Source: VRUE01 sp963702175 (GTDB lineage: Bacteria > Actinomycetota > Thermoleophilia > Solirubrobacterales > 70-9). From it: a DNA stretch of 64,000 nucleotides. Positions 8,306-16,816 of this stretch are shown piece after piece. A program made the position numbers and the translations under genes. Location: assembly GCA_963702175.1 (NCBI GenBank), contig OY969721.1:310001-374000 (forward strand), written 5' to 3'. A model generated the notes under the pieces. That model was not told the DNA's origin and made no database searches. It was given only the letters and a program-made list of their open reading frames with translations. Within the stretch, counting starts at the first letter, position 1, and every line of letters begins with the position of its first letter.

Positions 8306-9376
8306 ATGGCAGACAAGAAAACGACTTTGAAGGACGCCTCGGCGAAGGAGGCAAAAGCCAAGGATGCCGCGCTGGAGAACGCGGTCACCGGCATCAAAAG
8401 AGAGTTTGGCGAGGGTATCTTGATGCGCCTCGGCACCGACAACGCGCTGCCCGTCGAGGCGATCCCAACTGGCTCGCTGGCGCTCGACCTGGCGCTCGGC
8501 ATCGGCGGCGTGCCACGCGGGCGGATGGTCGAGATCTACGGCCCCGAGTCCTCCGGAAAGACGACGCTGATCTACCACATCATCGCCGAGGCTCAGGCGC
8601 TGGGCGGAGTCTGCGTCTTCATCGACACCGAGCACGCGATGGACCCGATCTACGCTCGGGCGATCGGCGTCGACACCGACGAGCTGCTTGTCTCCCAGCC
8701 CGACTTCGGCGAGCAGGCGCTGCAGATCGCCGACCGCCTGATCGCCTCGACCGCGATCGACGTCGTCGCGATCGACTCCGTCGCGGCGCTGACGCCAAAA
8801 GCAGAGCTGGAAGGGCAGATCGGAGACCAGACCGTCGGCCTCCAGGCCCGCCTGATGTCGCAGGCGATGCGCAAGCTTGCCGGCAACCTCAACCGCACCA
8901 ACACCGTCTGCCTCTTCACCAACCAGATCCGCGAAAAGGTCGGCGTCCAGTTCGGCTCGCCGGAGACGCAGCCGGGAGGGCGGGCGCTGAAGTTCGCCGC
9001 CTCGCAGCGCCTCGACATCCGCCGCATCGAAACCCTCAAGGAAGGAACCGAGGCGGTCGGCAACCGGGCGCGGGTCAAGGTCGTCAAGAACAAGGTGGCG
9101 GCGCCGTTCCGCCAGGCCGAGTTCGACATCGAGTACGGGACCGGGATCTCACGCGAGGGCGAGCTGCTCGACTTCGGCATCGAGCACGACCTGGTCCGCA
9201 AGTCGGGCGCCTTCTTCTCCTACGGCGAGATCCGGCTCGGACAGGGACGCAACAACGCCAAGCAATTCCTCGCTGAGAACAAAGACCTCGCCAGTGAGAT
9301 CGAGGCCAAGATCCGTGCTGCGCTGGGGATCGGCGCCGAGGTTGCTCCGGTAGTAGAAGCAGCTGAGGCTGCCTGA
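8306..9376 (+). CDS. recA: Recombinase RecA
   Basis: 356 aa from ATG 8306, chosen because a good ribosome site (GAGGTGAGAG) lies just before it; GTG at 8297 is possible. RecA forms filaments on single-stranded DNA for strand exchange and LexA cleavage. Walker A is GPESSGKT (about residue 79), followed by the VVAIDSVAALTPK block, the L2-region TNQIREKVGVQFGSPETQPGG and a short alanine-rich C-terminus. There is no intein. No recX follows; instead the last four codons and the stop form the left arm of a large inverted repeat (9362-9464). Confidence 0.98.
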   Translation: MADKKTTLKDASAKEAKAKDAALENAVTGIKREFGEGILMRLGTDNALPVEAIPTGSLALDLALGIGGVPRGRMVEIYGPESSGKTTLIYHIIAEAQALGGVCVFIDTEHAMDPIYARAIGVDTDELLVSQPDFGEQALQIADRLIASTAIDVVAIDSVAALTPKAELEGQIGDQTVGLQARLMSQAMRKLAGNLNRTNTVCLFTNQIREKVGVQFGSPETQPGGRALKFAASQRLDIRRIETLKEGTEAVGNRARVKVVKNKVAAPFRQAEFDIEYGTGISREGELLDFGIEHDLVRKSGAFFSYGEIRLGQGRNNAKQFLAENKDLASEIEAKIRAALGIGAEVAPVVEAAEAA

Positions 9377-9464
9377 TCAAGCAGGCCAAGGACGCAGGGA
9401 GCGTGGCGTGCTCTGCACGCGAGCGACTGAGGACACAGGCATGCGCCGATCAAGCAGCCTCAGC
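9362..9464. repeat. Hairpin-flanked repeat element, copy 1 (after recA)
   Basis: The 17-nt left arm (9362-9378), which includes the recA stop codon, pairs with 9448-9464 with one mismatch. Between them is a core (9379-9447) whose first 48 nt or so are identical to the core at 42266-42333. Inside the core GCGTG-ctctg-CACGC forms a second small hairpin. The outer arms of the two copies are unrelated in sequence yet self-complementary, so the structure is kept while the arm sequence is taken from the adjacent gene. Confidence 0.8.
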
Positions 9465-9482
9465 GTTTAGGATGCCGCGCGC

Positions 9483-9737
9483 ATGAGCAACGGCGACCTC
9501 TTTTACGTATGCGGGATTGTGCTCGCGGTCTCGGCCGTGGTGGTCACATTCCTGGGCCTGCGCGTGAAGGGCTTCCCGGGTCGGTTGGGGCCGGTTGTCG
9601 TCCTCTGGTTTGTGGTCTTCGTCGTCGGCTCGGCGACCTTCTCGGTCATGCATTCCCAGGATGAGGAAGAGCACCATGAGCAGGAGGTCGGCCTGCCGCA
9701 CGCCACTGAGGAAGCCGAAGAAGAGGCAGCCGAGTAG
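9483..9737 (+). CDS. Small membrane protein of unknown function
   Basis: 84 aa. Two predicted membrane helices (about residues 7-25 and 37-57) are followed by a hydrophilic, strongly acidic tail rich in Glu and His (DEEEHHEQEV ... EEAEEEAAE). It matches no family I recognise. It sits where recX often follows recA but shows no RecX features. The acidic/His tail could bind metal or face the outside, which is speculation. An ATG start and position directly after the repeat element support a real gene. Confidence 0.6.
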   Translation: MSNGDLFYVCGIVLAVSAVVVTFLGLRVKGFPGRLGPVVVLWFVVFVVGSATFSVMHSQDEEEHHEQEVGLPHATEEAEEEAAE

Positions 9738-9875
9738 GGCACCTGCAAACCGTCGCATCTCAGGGTCTTCGGTCGGCCGGATCGGGTCACGCACCAACTG
9801 TGCGCTCCCCTCTCCAGCCTCCCTGCATCCCCTGACCTGCTCGGTTTTCGGCGCCCTCGCCTAAAGTTTGGGCCG

Positions 9876-11196
9876 ATGCCCAGCTTTCACGTAACCACGT
9901 TTGGTTGTCAGATGAACGTGCATGACTCCGAGCGCATGCGCGGGATGCTCGCGTCGCTGGGGTACGCGGAGGTCGCCAGCCGCGACCAGGCCGACCTGAT
10001 CCTCTTCAACACCTGCTCGATCCGCGAGTCGGCGGACAGTCGCTTCGTCGCCCACCTGGGCGAGGCGAAGCGGCTCAAGTCCGAAGACCCAGAGCGACTG
10101 GTCGGGGTCGGCGGCTGCTGGGCGCAATCGGTCAAGGACGAGGTCTTCCAGCGCTTCCCCTTCGTCGACGTCGCCTTCGGCCCGGGCCAGATCCACAAGC
10201 TCGCCGAGTTCCTCAACTCGGACTCGCTGACGGCGCAGGGCTACTTCGAGTTCGAGGACTTCTCCGGCCACCTGCCGACCCGGCGCGAGCGCGAGTTCCA
10301 GGGTTGGCTGCAGATCTCGCAGGGCTGCAATTGTAAGTGCGCTTACTGCATCGTCCCCTCGACCCGGGGGCGAGAGGTGAGCCGCGATCCCGGCGAGCTG
10401 TTGATCGAGGCGGAGGCACTGGCCGTCGACGGGGTCCGCGAGGTAACCCTGCTGGGACAGAACGTCAACAGTTACGGCCGCGACCTGCCGAAGGGTGCAC
10501 GGATCTCCTTCGCCGAGCTTCTGAGCAGGATCGACGCGGTGGAGGGGGTGGACCGCATTCGCTACACCAGCCCGCATCCAAAGGACATGCGAGAAGACGT
10601 GATCCGCGCCCATGCTGAGCTGCCCTCTCTCTGCGAGCACATTCACCTGCCGCTCCAGGCGGGCTCCAGCGCCGTGCTCAAGCGCATGCGCCGCACCTAC
10701 GACCGCCAGCGCTACATGGACCGCGTCGCCCTGATCCGTGAGCACGTCCCGGACTGCGCGATCACCACCGACATCATCGTCGGCTTTCCCGGCGAGACCG
10801 AGGCTGACTTCGAACAGACGATGGAAGTGGTCGACGAGGTCGGTTACGACAGCGCCTTCACCTTCGTCTTCTCGCCGCGACGCGAAACCGAGGCGGCGGA
10901 GATGGACGGGCACGTCCCGCACCCGGTCAAGCGCGAGCGGATGGGGCGGCTGGTCGAGTTGGTGCAGGGGCGAGCTACGGAGCGAGCGGAGCGGTTCGTT
11001 GGCCGTGAGCTTGAGGTGCTGGTTGAAGGACCCAGTCGGACCGACCCGTCGCGGCTGCGAGGGAAAACCAGGCACAACAAGAACGGTCCATTTCGCTGGA
11101 ACGGCGCAGCCAGGTGAGATGGCCTTGGTGGAGATCGAGTCGGCGACGTCCACGAGTCTCGCCGGAAGCGAAAGGCTGCTGAGTCGCACGTCCTAG
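9876..11196 (+). CDS. miaB: tRNA-2-methylthio-N6-dimethylallyladenosine synthase, frameshifted near the C-terminus
   Basis: Radical-SAM methylthiotransferase that adds the 2-methylthio group to i6A37 of tRNA. The N-terminal UPF0004 domain starts TFGCQMNVHDSERM; the radical-SAM cluster motif is GCNCKCAYCIVP; a TRAM domain follows. The primary frame stops at 11117, in the middle of TRAM (GKTRHNKNGPFRW). The neighbouring frame continues it naturally as TVHFAGTAQPGEMALVEIE and ends at 11196. Removing one A at about 11082-11083 restores a full-length protein of about 439 aa. The corrected end overlaps the miaA region. The radical-SAM core is intact in either reading. Confidence 0.85.
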
Positions 11197-11915
11197 CCAT
11201 CTTCGGGCCCACTGGAGTCGGCAAGACAGGTGTCGCCATCGAGCTGGCGGAGTTGCTTCGCAGCCGAGGCGAGGATCCGATTGCGATTTCCTGCGATGCG
11301 TTGCAGGTGTACGAGGGCTTGGGCGTTCTTACCGCGGTCGCTACCCCTGAGGAGCAGCGGCGGTTGGAGCATCGGTTGGTCGGGTTTGTGCCGGTGTCGC
11401 AGCCGTTCTCGGTTGGCGACTACATGCCGTTGGCGCATGCCGAGATCGATGCGGCACTTGAGGCGGGTAGGCGGCCGATTGTGGTGGGAGGGACGGGTCT
11501 CTACCTGAGAGCAGCTCTGGCAGAGCTTTCGCTGGTCAAGGCCCCACCGGAAAGCGAAGACTCGGAGCTGTGGTCACCGGAGACGCGGCACCCCACCACG
11601 ATCTTCGGCCTGAGCATGGATCGGGCAGCGCTCTACGAGCGAATCGATGCACGCACCGAGGCGATCATTGCTGCTGGCGCCCATGAGGAGGTGGTCGCGG
11701 CGGAAGCGAAGGGACCGTCACGAACCGCCCGCGTCGCCCTCGGCTTCGACGAGCTGCTCGCCGGCGACGTCGAGCTGATGAAGAAACGCTCCCGCAACTA
11801 CGCCCGCCGCCAGCTCACCTGGATGCGCAAGATCCCCAACCTCCACTGGATCGACCGCGGCAACCGTGACGATGCCGCCGTCGCCGCCGAGATGGTCGCC
11901 TCGCTCTCCGAATAG
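11190..11915 (+). CDS. miaA: tRNA dimethylallyltransferase, shortened and without a clear start codon
   Basis: MiaA isopentenylates A37, the step before MiaB. The P-loop FGPTGVGKT, the substrate motif SCDALQVYEGL, GGTGLYLRAAL and the C-terminal RRSRNYARRQLTWMRK-type motif are all present. Two oddities: no ATG, GTG or TTG occurs in frame between the stop at 11117 and the P-loop (GTC at 11190 is one change from GTG; the first normal codon, TTG 11253, would remove the P-loop). Also only about 37 residues separate LYLRAAL from ALYERID, where about 90 are usual, so the PND..R..RALE segment is missing. Activity is doubtful. Confidence 0.75.
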   Translation, partial: VLAIFGPTGVGKTGVAIELAELLRSRGEDPIAISCDALQVYEGLGVLTAVATPEEQRRLEHRLVGFVPVSQPFSVGDYMPLAHAEIDAALEAGRRPIVVGGTGLYLRAALAELSLVKAPPESEDSELWSPETRHPTTIFGLSMDRAALYERIDARTEAIIAAGAHEEVVAAEAKGPSRTARVALGFDELLAGDVELMKKRSRNYARRQLTWMRKIPNLHWIDRGNRDDAAVAAEMVASLSE

Positions 11916-11927
11916 GCTGCGCCGCGA

Positions 11928-12767
11928 ATGCGATTCGAGAAGTGGCAGGCGCTGGGCAACGACTACCTAATCGTCGAGGCGGAGGAGCTTCCTTGGGGGC
12001 TGACCGCGGCGCGCGTGCAGAGGATCTGCGATCCGCACTTTGGTCTCGGCACGGACGGCATCCTGCTGCTCTCGCGGAGCGACGACGCGGCGTTTGTCGC
12101 CATGCTGCGCATCTTCAACCCCGACGGCTCTGAGGCGGAGCTGTCGGGGAACGGGGCGCGGGAGGCGATTCTCTACCTGCGCCGCCACGGCTGGACAGGT
12201 GAGGACACCTTCTCGATCCTCACCGCCGCCGGGCCGGTCACGCCGACGATCACCTCCGAGCGGACCTGCTCGGTCGAGATGGGCCGGGCGGCCACGGCGT
12301 CCAAGGACTTCCCCTCCGGTGGCCCGGACGGGAAGGGCGTGCTGACCGCTGCCGGGCGGGAGTGGAGCTTCCAGCACGTCTTGATCGGCAACCCCCAGTG
12401 CGCGATCGACGTCGGCGACGAGCTCGAGGGGCTCGACCTGGCCGCGATCGGGCCGGGGGTCGAAGGCCACGAGCTGTTCCCCAACCGGACCAACGTCTCC
12501 TTTTTGCGCGTCGAAGGAAGCAGGGTGCGAGCGCGGATCTTCGAGCGCGGGGTGGGGGAGACCCTCTCCTCCGGAACCGGCGCATGCGGTGCCGCGATCA
12601 CCGCCTTCCTCGGTGGCACGTCGAGCCCGATCACGGTCGAGCTTGACGGGGGCGAGCTCGAGGTCGAGATTTCCGAGGACCTCGACGTGCGCCTCAGCGG
12701 CTGGGCGGAGCCGGTCTGCTCCGGCGAGCTCTCCCCGGAGCTGCTCCGGGCACTTGCCGACCTCTAG
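11928..12767 (+). CDS. dapF: Diaminopimelate epimerase
   Basis: 279 aa. DapF converts LL- to meso-diaminopimelate for lysine and peptidoglycan. Both halves of the pseudo-symmetric fold are present. The second catalytic cysteine is in SSGTGACGAA (C220). The first, usually in CGNGxR, is replaced by serine (ELSGNGAR, S73). The gene directly precedes a DapL-like aminotransferase (10 nt), consistent with a DAP operon. The Cys-to-Ser change could alter the two-base mechanism or be a lineage variant. Confidence 0.88.
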   Translation: MRFEKWQALGNDYLIVEAEELPWGLTAARVQRICDPHFGLGTDGILLLSRSDDAAFVAMLRIFNPDGSEAELSGNGAREAILYLRRHGWTGEDTFSILTAAGPVTPTITSERTCSVEMGRAATASKDFPSGGPDGKGVLTAAGREWSFQHVLIGNPQCAIDVGDELEGLDLAAIGPGVEGHELFPNRTNVSFLRVEGSRVRARIFERGVGETLSSGTGACGAAITAFLGGTSSPITVELDGGELEVEISEDLDVRLSGWAEPVCSGELSPELLRALADL

Positions 12768-12777
12768 GGTGCCGGCC

Positions 12778-13968
12778 ATGACAAACGCAGAGACAAAGCC
12801 CGGCATTGCTGCGCCCTCCAAGCGCCTTGAGGCGATGCCTCCCTACATGTTTCAGGAGCTCGAGCGGCGGATTGCAGACAAGCGAGCGGCCGGCATCGAT
12901 GTGATCAGCCTCGGTATTGGCGACCCCGATCAGCCGACCTATCCGCACGTGGTCAAGGCGATGCAGGACGCGGTCGCCGACGGCACCAACCAGAAGTACC
13001 CGACCAACCGCGGCCGGGCCGAGTTCCGCGAGGCCTTTGCCGAGTTCTACGGCGAGCGCTTCGGGGTCGAGATCGACCCCGAGAACGAGGTGATCCCGGC
13101 AATCGGCGCCAAGGAGTGCATCTACAACCTCTGCTTCGCCTTCCTCGACCCAGGCGGCGTCGCGCTCGCCTCCGACCCCGGCTACCCCGTCTACACCGGC
13201 GGGCCGATCCTCGCCGGGGCGACCCCGGAGTTGCTACCCCTGGTCCCCGACCTCGGCTTCGCCCCGGACCTCAGCGCCGTACCCGCGGACGTCGCTGCGA
13301 AAGCGCGACTGATGTTCATCAACTACCCCAACAACCCCACCGGGGCGGTGGTCCCGGATGGCTTCTTCGAGCTGGTCGTCTCCTTCGCCCGCGAGCACGA
13401 GATCCTCGTCGTCCACGACAACGCCTACTCGGAGACGACTTACGACGGCTACGTCGCACCGAGCTTCCTGGCGACGCCTGGCGCCAAGGAGGTCGGTGTC
13501 GAGGTCTTCTCGCTCTCCAAGGGCTACAACATGACCGGCTGGCGCTGCGCCGCGATCCTCGGCAATGCCGAGGCGATCCAGACCTACTGGCGGCTGAAGA
13601 CCAACGTCGACTCGGGCCTCTTCGAGGCGACCCAGCTCGCTGGCGCGGCGGCACTGCGCGGGCCCAGCGGCCCGCTGGAGCGGATGAACGAGACCTATGC
13701 CCGACGGCGAAACCTGGTCGTCGAGGCGCTGCGCGAGATCGGCGTCGAGGTGACAGCGCCGAAGGGGACGATCTACGTCTGGGCACCGGTCCCCGAGGGG
13801 CACAGCTCGACCTCTTTCTCTGAGCTGGTGCTCGAAGAGGCGGCGGTTGTCGTCTCGCCGGGCTCGATGTACGGGCCGAGCGGCGAGGGCTTCTTCCGTA
13901 TCTCCCTCACCACGCCGGACGAGCGCATCACCGAGGCGGTCGAGCGGATGCGCGAGCACCTGGCCTGA
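12778..13968 (+). CDS. dapL: LL-diaminopimelate aminotransferase-like enzyme
   Basis: 396 aa from ATG 12778; the frame is open further upstream but overlaps dapF. Fold-type I PLP aminotransferase with NYPNNPTG, the PLP lysine in SLSKGYNMTGWRC (about K248) and a C-terminal FFRISLTTPDERI. DapL makes LL-diaminopimelate from tetrahydrodipicolinate in one step, bypassing the succinylase route. Adjacency to dapF supports this role over a general aspartate or alanine aminotransferase, which remain alternatives because these subfamilies are close. Confidence 0.8.
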   Translation: MTNAETKPGIAAPSKRLEAMPPYMFQELERRIADKRAAGIDVISLGIGDPDQPTYPHVVKAMQDAVADGTNQKYPTNRGRAEFREAFAEFYGERFGVEIDPENEVIPAIGAKECIYNLCFAFLDPGGVALASDPGYPVYTGGPILAGATPELLPLVPDLGFAPDLSAVPADVAAKARLMFINYPNNPTGAVVPDGFFELVVSFAREHEILVVHDNAYSETTYDGYVAPSFLATPGAKEVGVEVFSLSKGYNMTGWRCAAILGNAEAIQTYWRLKTNVDSGLFEATQLAGAAALRGPSGPLERMNETYARRRNLVVEALREIGVEVTAPKGTIYVWAPVPEGHSSTSFSELVLEEAAVVVSPGSMYGPSGEGFFRISLTTPDERITEAVERMREHLA

Positions 13969-13988
13969 GCAGCCAGGCGTTCCTCCGG

Positions 13989-14819
13989 TTACTCGACCTC
14001 GACTTCGTCGACCATGCCTTTGAGGGCGTGGGGTGGGCCGCCCTCACGGTCGCTGACGAAGCAGTAGAAGACGTAGCGACCAGGTTCGAGGTCGAGCGTT
14101 ACGAGCTGGCTTTCGCCGCCTTCGATCACCGTTGTCGACTGAGTGCTTTTCTGGTCTAGGGGAGCTTTGCCTTTTTCGGCCTTGAAGTAGCGCTCGACGT
14201 CCTCGGCGGTGCTGTCGCCAAGCAAGGGCGCGGCGAGCAGATGATGCGGCTGAGCACCGGCATTTTCGAAAAGGATCTCGTTCTGCCCGGCGGGCAGCGC
14301 GCTCGCCTCGAACCCGTAGTCGACCGCTTTCACGGTGGTGTCGGCCTCCAGCTGCGCGTCGGATTCTTCGCCGTTGACGGTGAACTTTGGTTTCACCGTG
14401 CCTGCTTCAGCGTTGTAGAGGTAGTAGGTGCCTGGCTGGAGGACCTGGGTGACGGTGAGGGACTGACCGGGTGCCACCGGGCCGACACCGCCTCCGGCGG
14501 AGAACCAAGCGCGAAGGGGTTTGCCTTCGACCGCGTTTTTGAGACCATCGGCCACTTCCTGGCTTGAGGGTTTGCCTTCAACCCGGAGCAGCTGTAGTTC
14601 GGCCTCTTTCTCGCCGTCGTTTGTCAGCTCGATCTCCGCCGGCCCAGAGTCGGCTTCTTTGGGCGCTGTAAAGCTCGAGTCTTTTCCGGATCCCTGCAAG
14701 GTGACGGCCAGCTCCTGAGTGCTTTCGTCGCTGCCGCAAGCGACGAGAAGTGAAGCCAGCGCGACGAAGAGCCCGACGCAGACGAAGCGGATTGACGATC
14801 GAAAAAGGCCTCGGCTCAC
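13989..14819 (-). CDS. Secreted lipoprotein with plastocyanin-like C-terminus, unknown function
   Basis: 276 aa from GTG 14819, chosen because a strong ribosome site (GGGGGGAGG) precedes it and it begins a clean lipoprotein signal peptide (RSSIRFVCVGLFVALASLL, lipobox LVAC). The mature protein repeats a pattern of short beta-rich segments, such as PGTYYLYNAEAG and PGRYVFYCFVSDREGGPPHALKGM; the latter resembles the His/Cys loop of cupredoxins. This suggests a membrane-anchored, possibly copper-binding protein, but the ligand set is not proven. It converges on the dapL-like gene. Confidence 0.7.
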   Translation of the reverse strand: MSRGLFRSSIRFVCVGLFVALASLLVACGSDESTQELAVTLQGSGKDSSFTAPKEADSGPAEIELTNDGEKEAELQLLRVEGKPSSQEVADGLKNAVEGKPLRAWFSAGGGVGPVAPGQSLTVTQVLQPGTYYLYNAEAGTVKPKFTVNGEESDAQLEADTTVKAVDYGFEASALPAGQNEILFENAGAQPHHLLAAPLLGDSTAEDVERYFKAEKGKAPLDQKSTQSTTVIEGGESQLVTLDLEPGRYVFYCFVSDREGGPPHALKGMVDEVEVE

Positions 14820-14872
14820 GTTGCCTCCCCCCAGTGAGAGAAATCGAATGCTCCTACCCAAGCGGAGCAACC

Positions 14873-15694
14873 TTAACGCTTGCGCCAGTAGCGGTCCAGG
14901 CCGCGCCACTGATACTCCGGCGGGACGCACTGGATCAGCTCGGCGGCCGTCTCCGGGTCGGCGTTGGCAGCGACGCGCTCGCGGTGATGCTGCTCGTACT
15001 CGGTTTCGGAGAGCTCCCGCGCCAGGTCCGCCTCCTCACGGAGTCGCTCGCGCACTTGCGCGAGATGTGCTGCAGGCTCGTCGACCTGGCCGAAGTGGGT
15101 CAGCGCCAAGCGCTCCGGCGCCCAGCCTTCGATGATGCCGATCGAGTCCTGCCAGGTCTCGATGTCGATGTCGGGCGGCGGAGTGGGGGGCACGATCAGT
15201 CCTGAGGGCGGGATGCGGACCGCGGCGACGTCGCCGACGAAGGCGGTGCCGCTCTCCTCGTGCAGGTAGCAGACGTGATGGGAGGCGTGGCCCGGGGTGT
15301 ATGCGACCTGCATGCCGAGCACGCGCTCGCCGCCGCTGAGTGGCTTCACGTTCTCCTCCGGGACGGGGACGATTTCTCCCCAGAGGCGCTCCATCGCGTC
15401 GCCGTAGAGGCGCTCGGCGCTGGCCAGCAGCCTTGAAGGGTCGATCAGGTGGGGGGCGCCGCGCTCGTGCACGTGCACCTCGAGCTCGGGGAAGCGCCGG
15501 ACCAGGGCACCGGTCGCCGCTGCGTGGTCGAGGTGGATGTGAGTGAGCAGCAGAGCGCGGGGCTGCTCACCTTCGAGCGCGTCGAGCACCCTCTGCAACG
15601 ACGACTCCGGCCCCGGATCAACGAGGGCTCCGTCGACCTCCCAGCAGCCGATTACGTGCGGCCGCCCGAGGTGCATGACATCGATTACGCGCAT
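14873..15694 (-). CDS. MBL-fold metallohydrolase
   Basis: 273 aa. The metal-binding motif THIHLDH (residues 51-57), the later TPGHASHHVCY histidine and FVGDVAAVR aspartate define a binuclear MBL hydrolase of the glyoxalase-II-like group. The C-terminal helical region (AQVRERLREEADLARE) is typical of actinobacterial MBL proteins of unknown substrate. A large hairpin precedes the gene, separating it from the epimerase gene upstream. Confidence 0.85.
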   Translation of the reverse strand: MRVIDVMHLGRPHVIGCWEVDGALVDPGPESSLQRVLDALEGEQPRALLLTHIHLDHAAATGALVRRFPELEVHVHERGAPHLIDPSRLLASAERLYGDAMERLWGEIVPVPEENVKPLSGGERVLGMQVAYTPGHASHHVCYLHEESGTAFVGDVAAVRIPPSGLIVPPTPPPDIDIETWQDSIGIIEGWAPERLALTHFGQVDEPAAHLAQVRERLREEADLARELSETEYEQHHRERVAANADPETAAELIQCVPPEYQWRGLDRYWRKR

Positions 15695-15709
15695 CGGATC
15701 AGCCTATGG

Positions 15710-15771
15710 GAGTCGGGGGAGGACTCGACGGAGCCTCCATGCTGTTGCTCCGGCGAGTCCTCCCCCGACTC
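15710..15771. repeat. 18-bp perfect inverted repeat between the epimerase and MBL genes
   Basis: GAGTCGGGGGAGGACTCG (15710-15727) pairs perfectly with 15754-15771. The loop contains a second short pairing CGGAG/CTCCG (15729-15733 with 15748-15752). It begins 2 nt after the epimerase stop codon and ends 16 nt before the MBL start. No T tract follows, so termination is possible but not clear. It does not share the ends of the A/B palindromic elements. Confidence 0.7.
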
Positions 15772-15773
15772 GC

Positions 15774-16769
15774 TCAGGCAACCGGATCGGGAAAGCGGTC
15801 GTCCGCCTCGAGCGTCTGCCGCAGGCCCTCCTCCATCCCGCGGGGCGCGTAGCCGAGGTCGCGAGAGGCCTTCTCGTGGCTGGCCCAGAAGGTCACGCCG
15901 TCAGCGGAGGAGATCAGCTCGCGCAGGTTGGGCGGCTGGCCCATCATCTTGCCGACGAGCGGCCCGATCGGAGTCAGCATCTTTATCAACAGCGTCGGCA
16001 TCGCGTGCTTCGGCGCCTTGCGACCGCTGATTCCGGCGACGACGTCGACCGCCTCGCGCATCGTCGTCACCGGCCCGCTTAGCACGTAGTCCTCGCCCAC
16101 CCTGCCCTTGTCGAGGGCGAGCAGGATCCCGGCGGCGATGTCGTCGACGTGGGTCATGCAGATCCCCAGCTCGGGGAAGGGGATCAGCGGCAGCTTGCCG
16201 GCGAGGAATTCTCCGAGCAGATCAGCTACCTGCGAGGTGTCGCCGGGACCATAGACGCCGCCGGGCTGGACGATCACGCAGGGCAGGTCCTCGCCGGCAA
16301 TCATCTCTTCGGCGACCCGGTGCGCTTCCCACTTCGTCTGCTCGTAGTAGGAGGTGAACTCTCTGCCCGGGTGCTTGTAAGTCTCATCGACGACTTTTTT
16401 GTGGGTGTTGCCGAAGGCACCGACGGTCGAGACGTAGACCACCTTGGGAACTTTCGCCTCCAGTGCGCTGCGCAGGACCAGTTTGGTCCCCTCGACGTTG
16501 GCGGCGTACATCGCGGCGTGCTGTGACTTCGGAATGCCGACCTCGTACATCGCGGCGACGTGGATCACGCCGTCACAGCCCTCCATGCCGCGGCGGATCG
16601 CGGCACCGTCACCGAGATCGCCGCTGACCAGTTCGCAGCCCTGCGCCTTCAGCTTTTCGCCCTTGGCCGGGTCGCGGACCAGGCAGATCACGTCGTCGCC
16701 GCGCTCACGCAGCTGGCGTACGACTTTCCCGCCGATGAAGCCGGTGCCGCCGGTGACGAAGACCTTCAC
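15774..16769 (-). CDS. NAD(P)-dependent epimerase/dehydratase, DFR-like
   Basis: 331 aa from GTG 16769, placing the start directly before the Rossmann motif VKVFVTGGTGFIGGKV. The longer open frame upstream is arginine/proline-rich noise that would overlap hflX. The extended-SDR catalytic YxxxK appears as YYEQTKWEAH, with the upstream serine in VYVSTVGAFG. The closest resemblance is to dihydroflavonol-4-reductase-like or hopanoid-associated sugar epimerases. The substrate cannot be inferred. It is divergent from hflX with a 47-nt spacer. Confidence 0.85.
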   Translation of the reverse strand: MKVFVTGGTGFIGGKVVRQLRERGDDVICLVRDPAKGEKLKAQGCELVSGDLGDGAAIRRGMEGCDGVIHVAAMYEVGIPKSQHAAMYAANVEGTKLVLRSALEAKVPKVVYVSTVGAFGNTHKKVVDETYKHPGREFTSYYEQTKWEAHRVAEEMIAGEDLPCVIVQPGGVYGPGDTSQVADLLGEFLAGKLPLIPFPELGICMTHVDDIAAGILLALDKGRVGEDYVLSGPVTTMREAVDVVAGISGRKAPKHAMPTLLIKMLTPIGPLVGKMMGQPPNLRELISSADGVTFWASHEKASRDLGYAPRGMEEGLRQTLEADDRFPDPVA

Positions 16770-16816
16770 GGCGCGTAAGCCTATCCATCTCCAGGCGGCG
16801 CCTACAATTTGCCTGA

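Noticed and set aside
8306..9376. Intein or disruption in recA.
   Set aside because: The protein has normal length and all motifs are contiguous.
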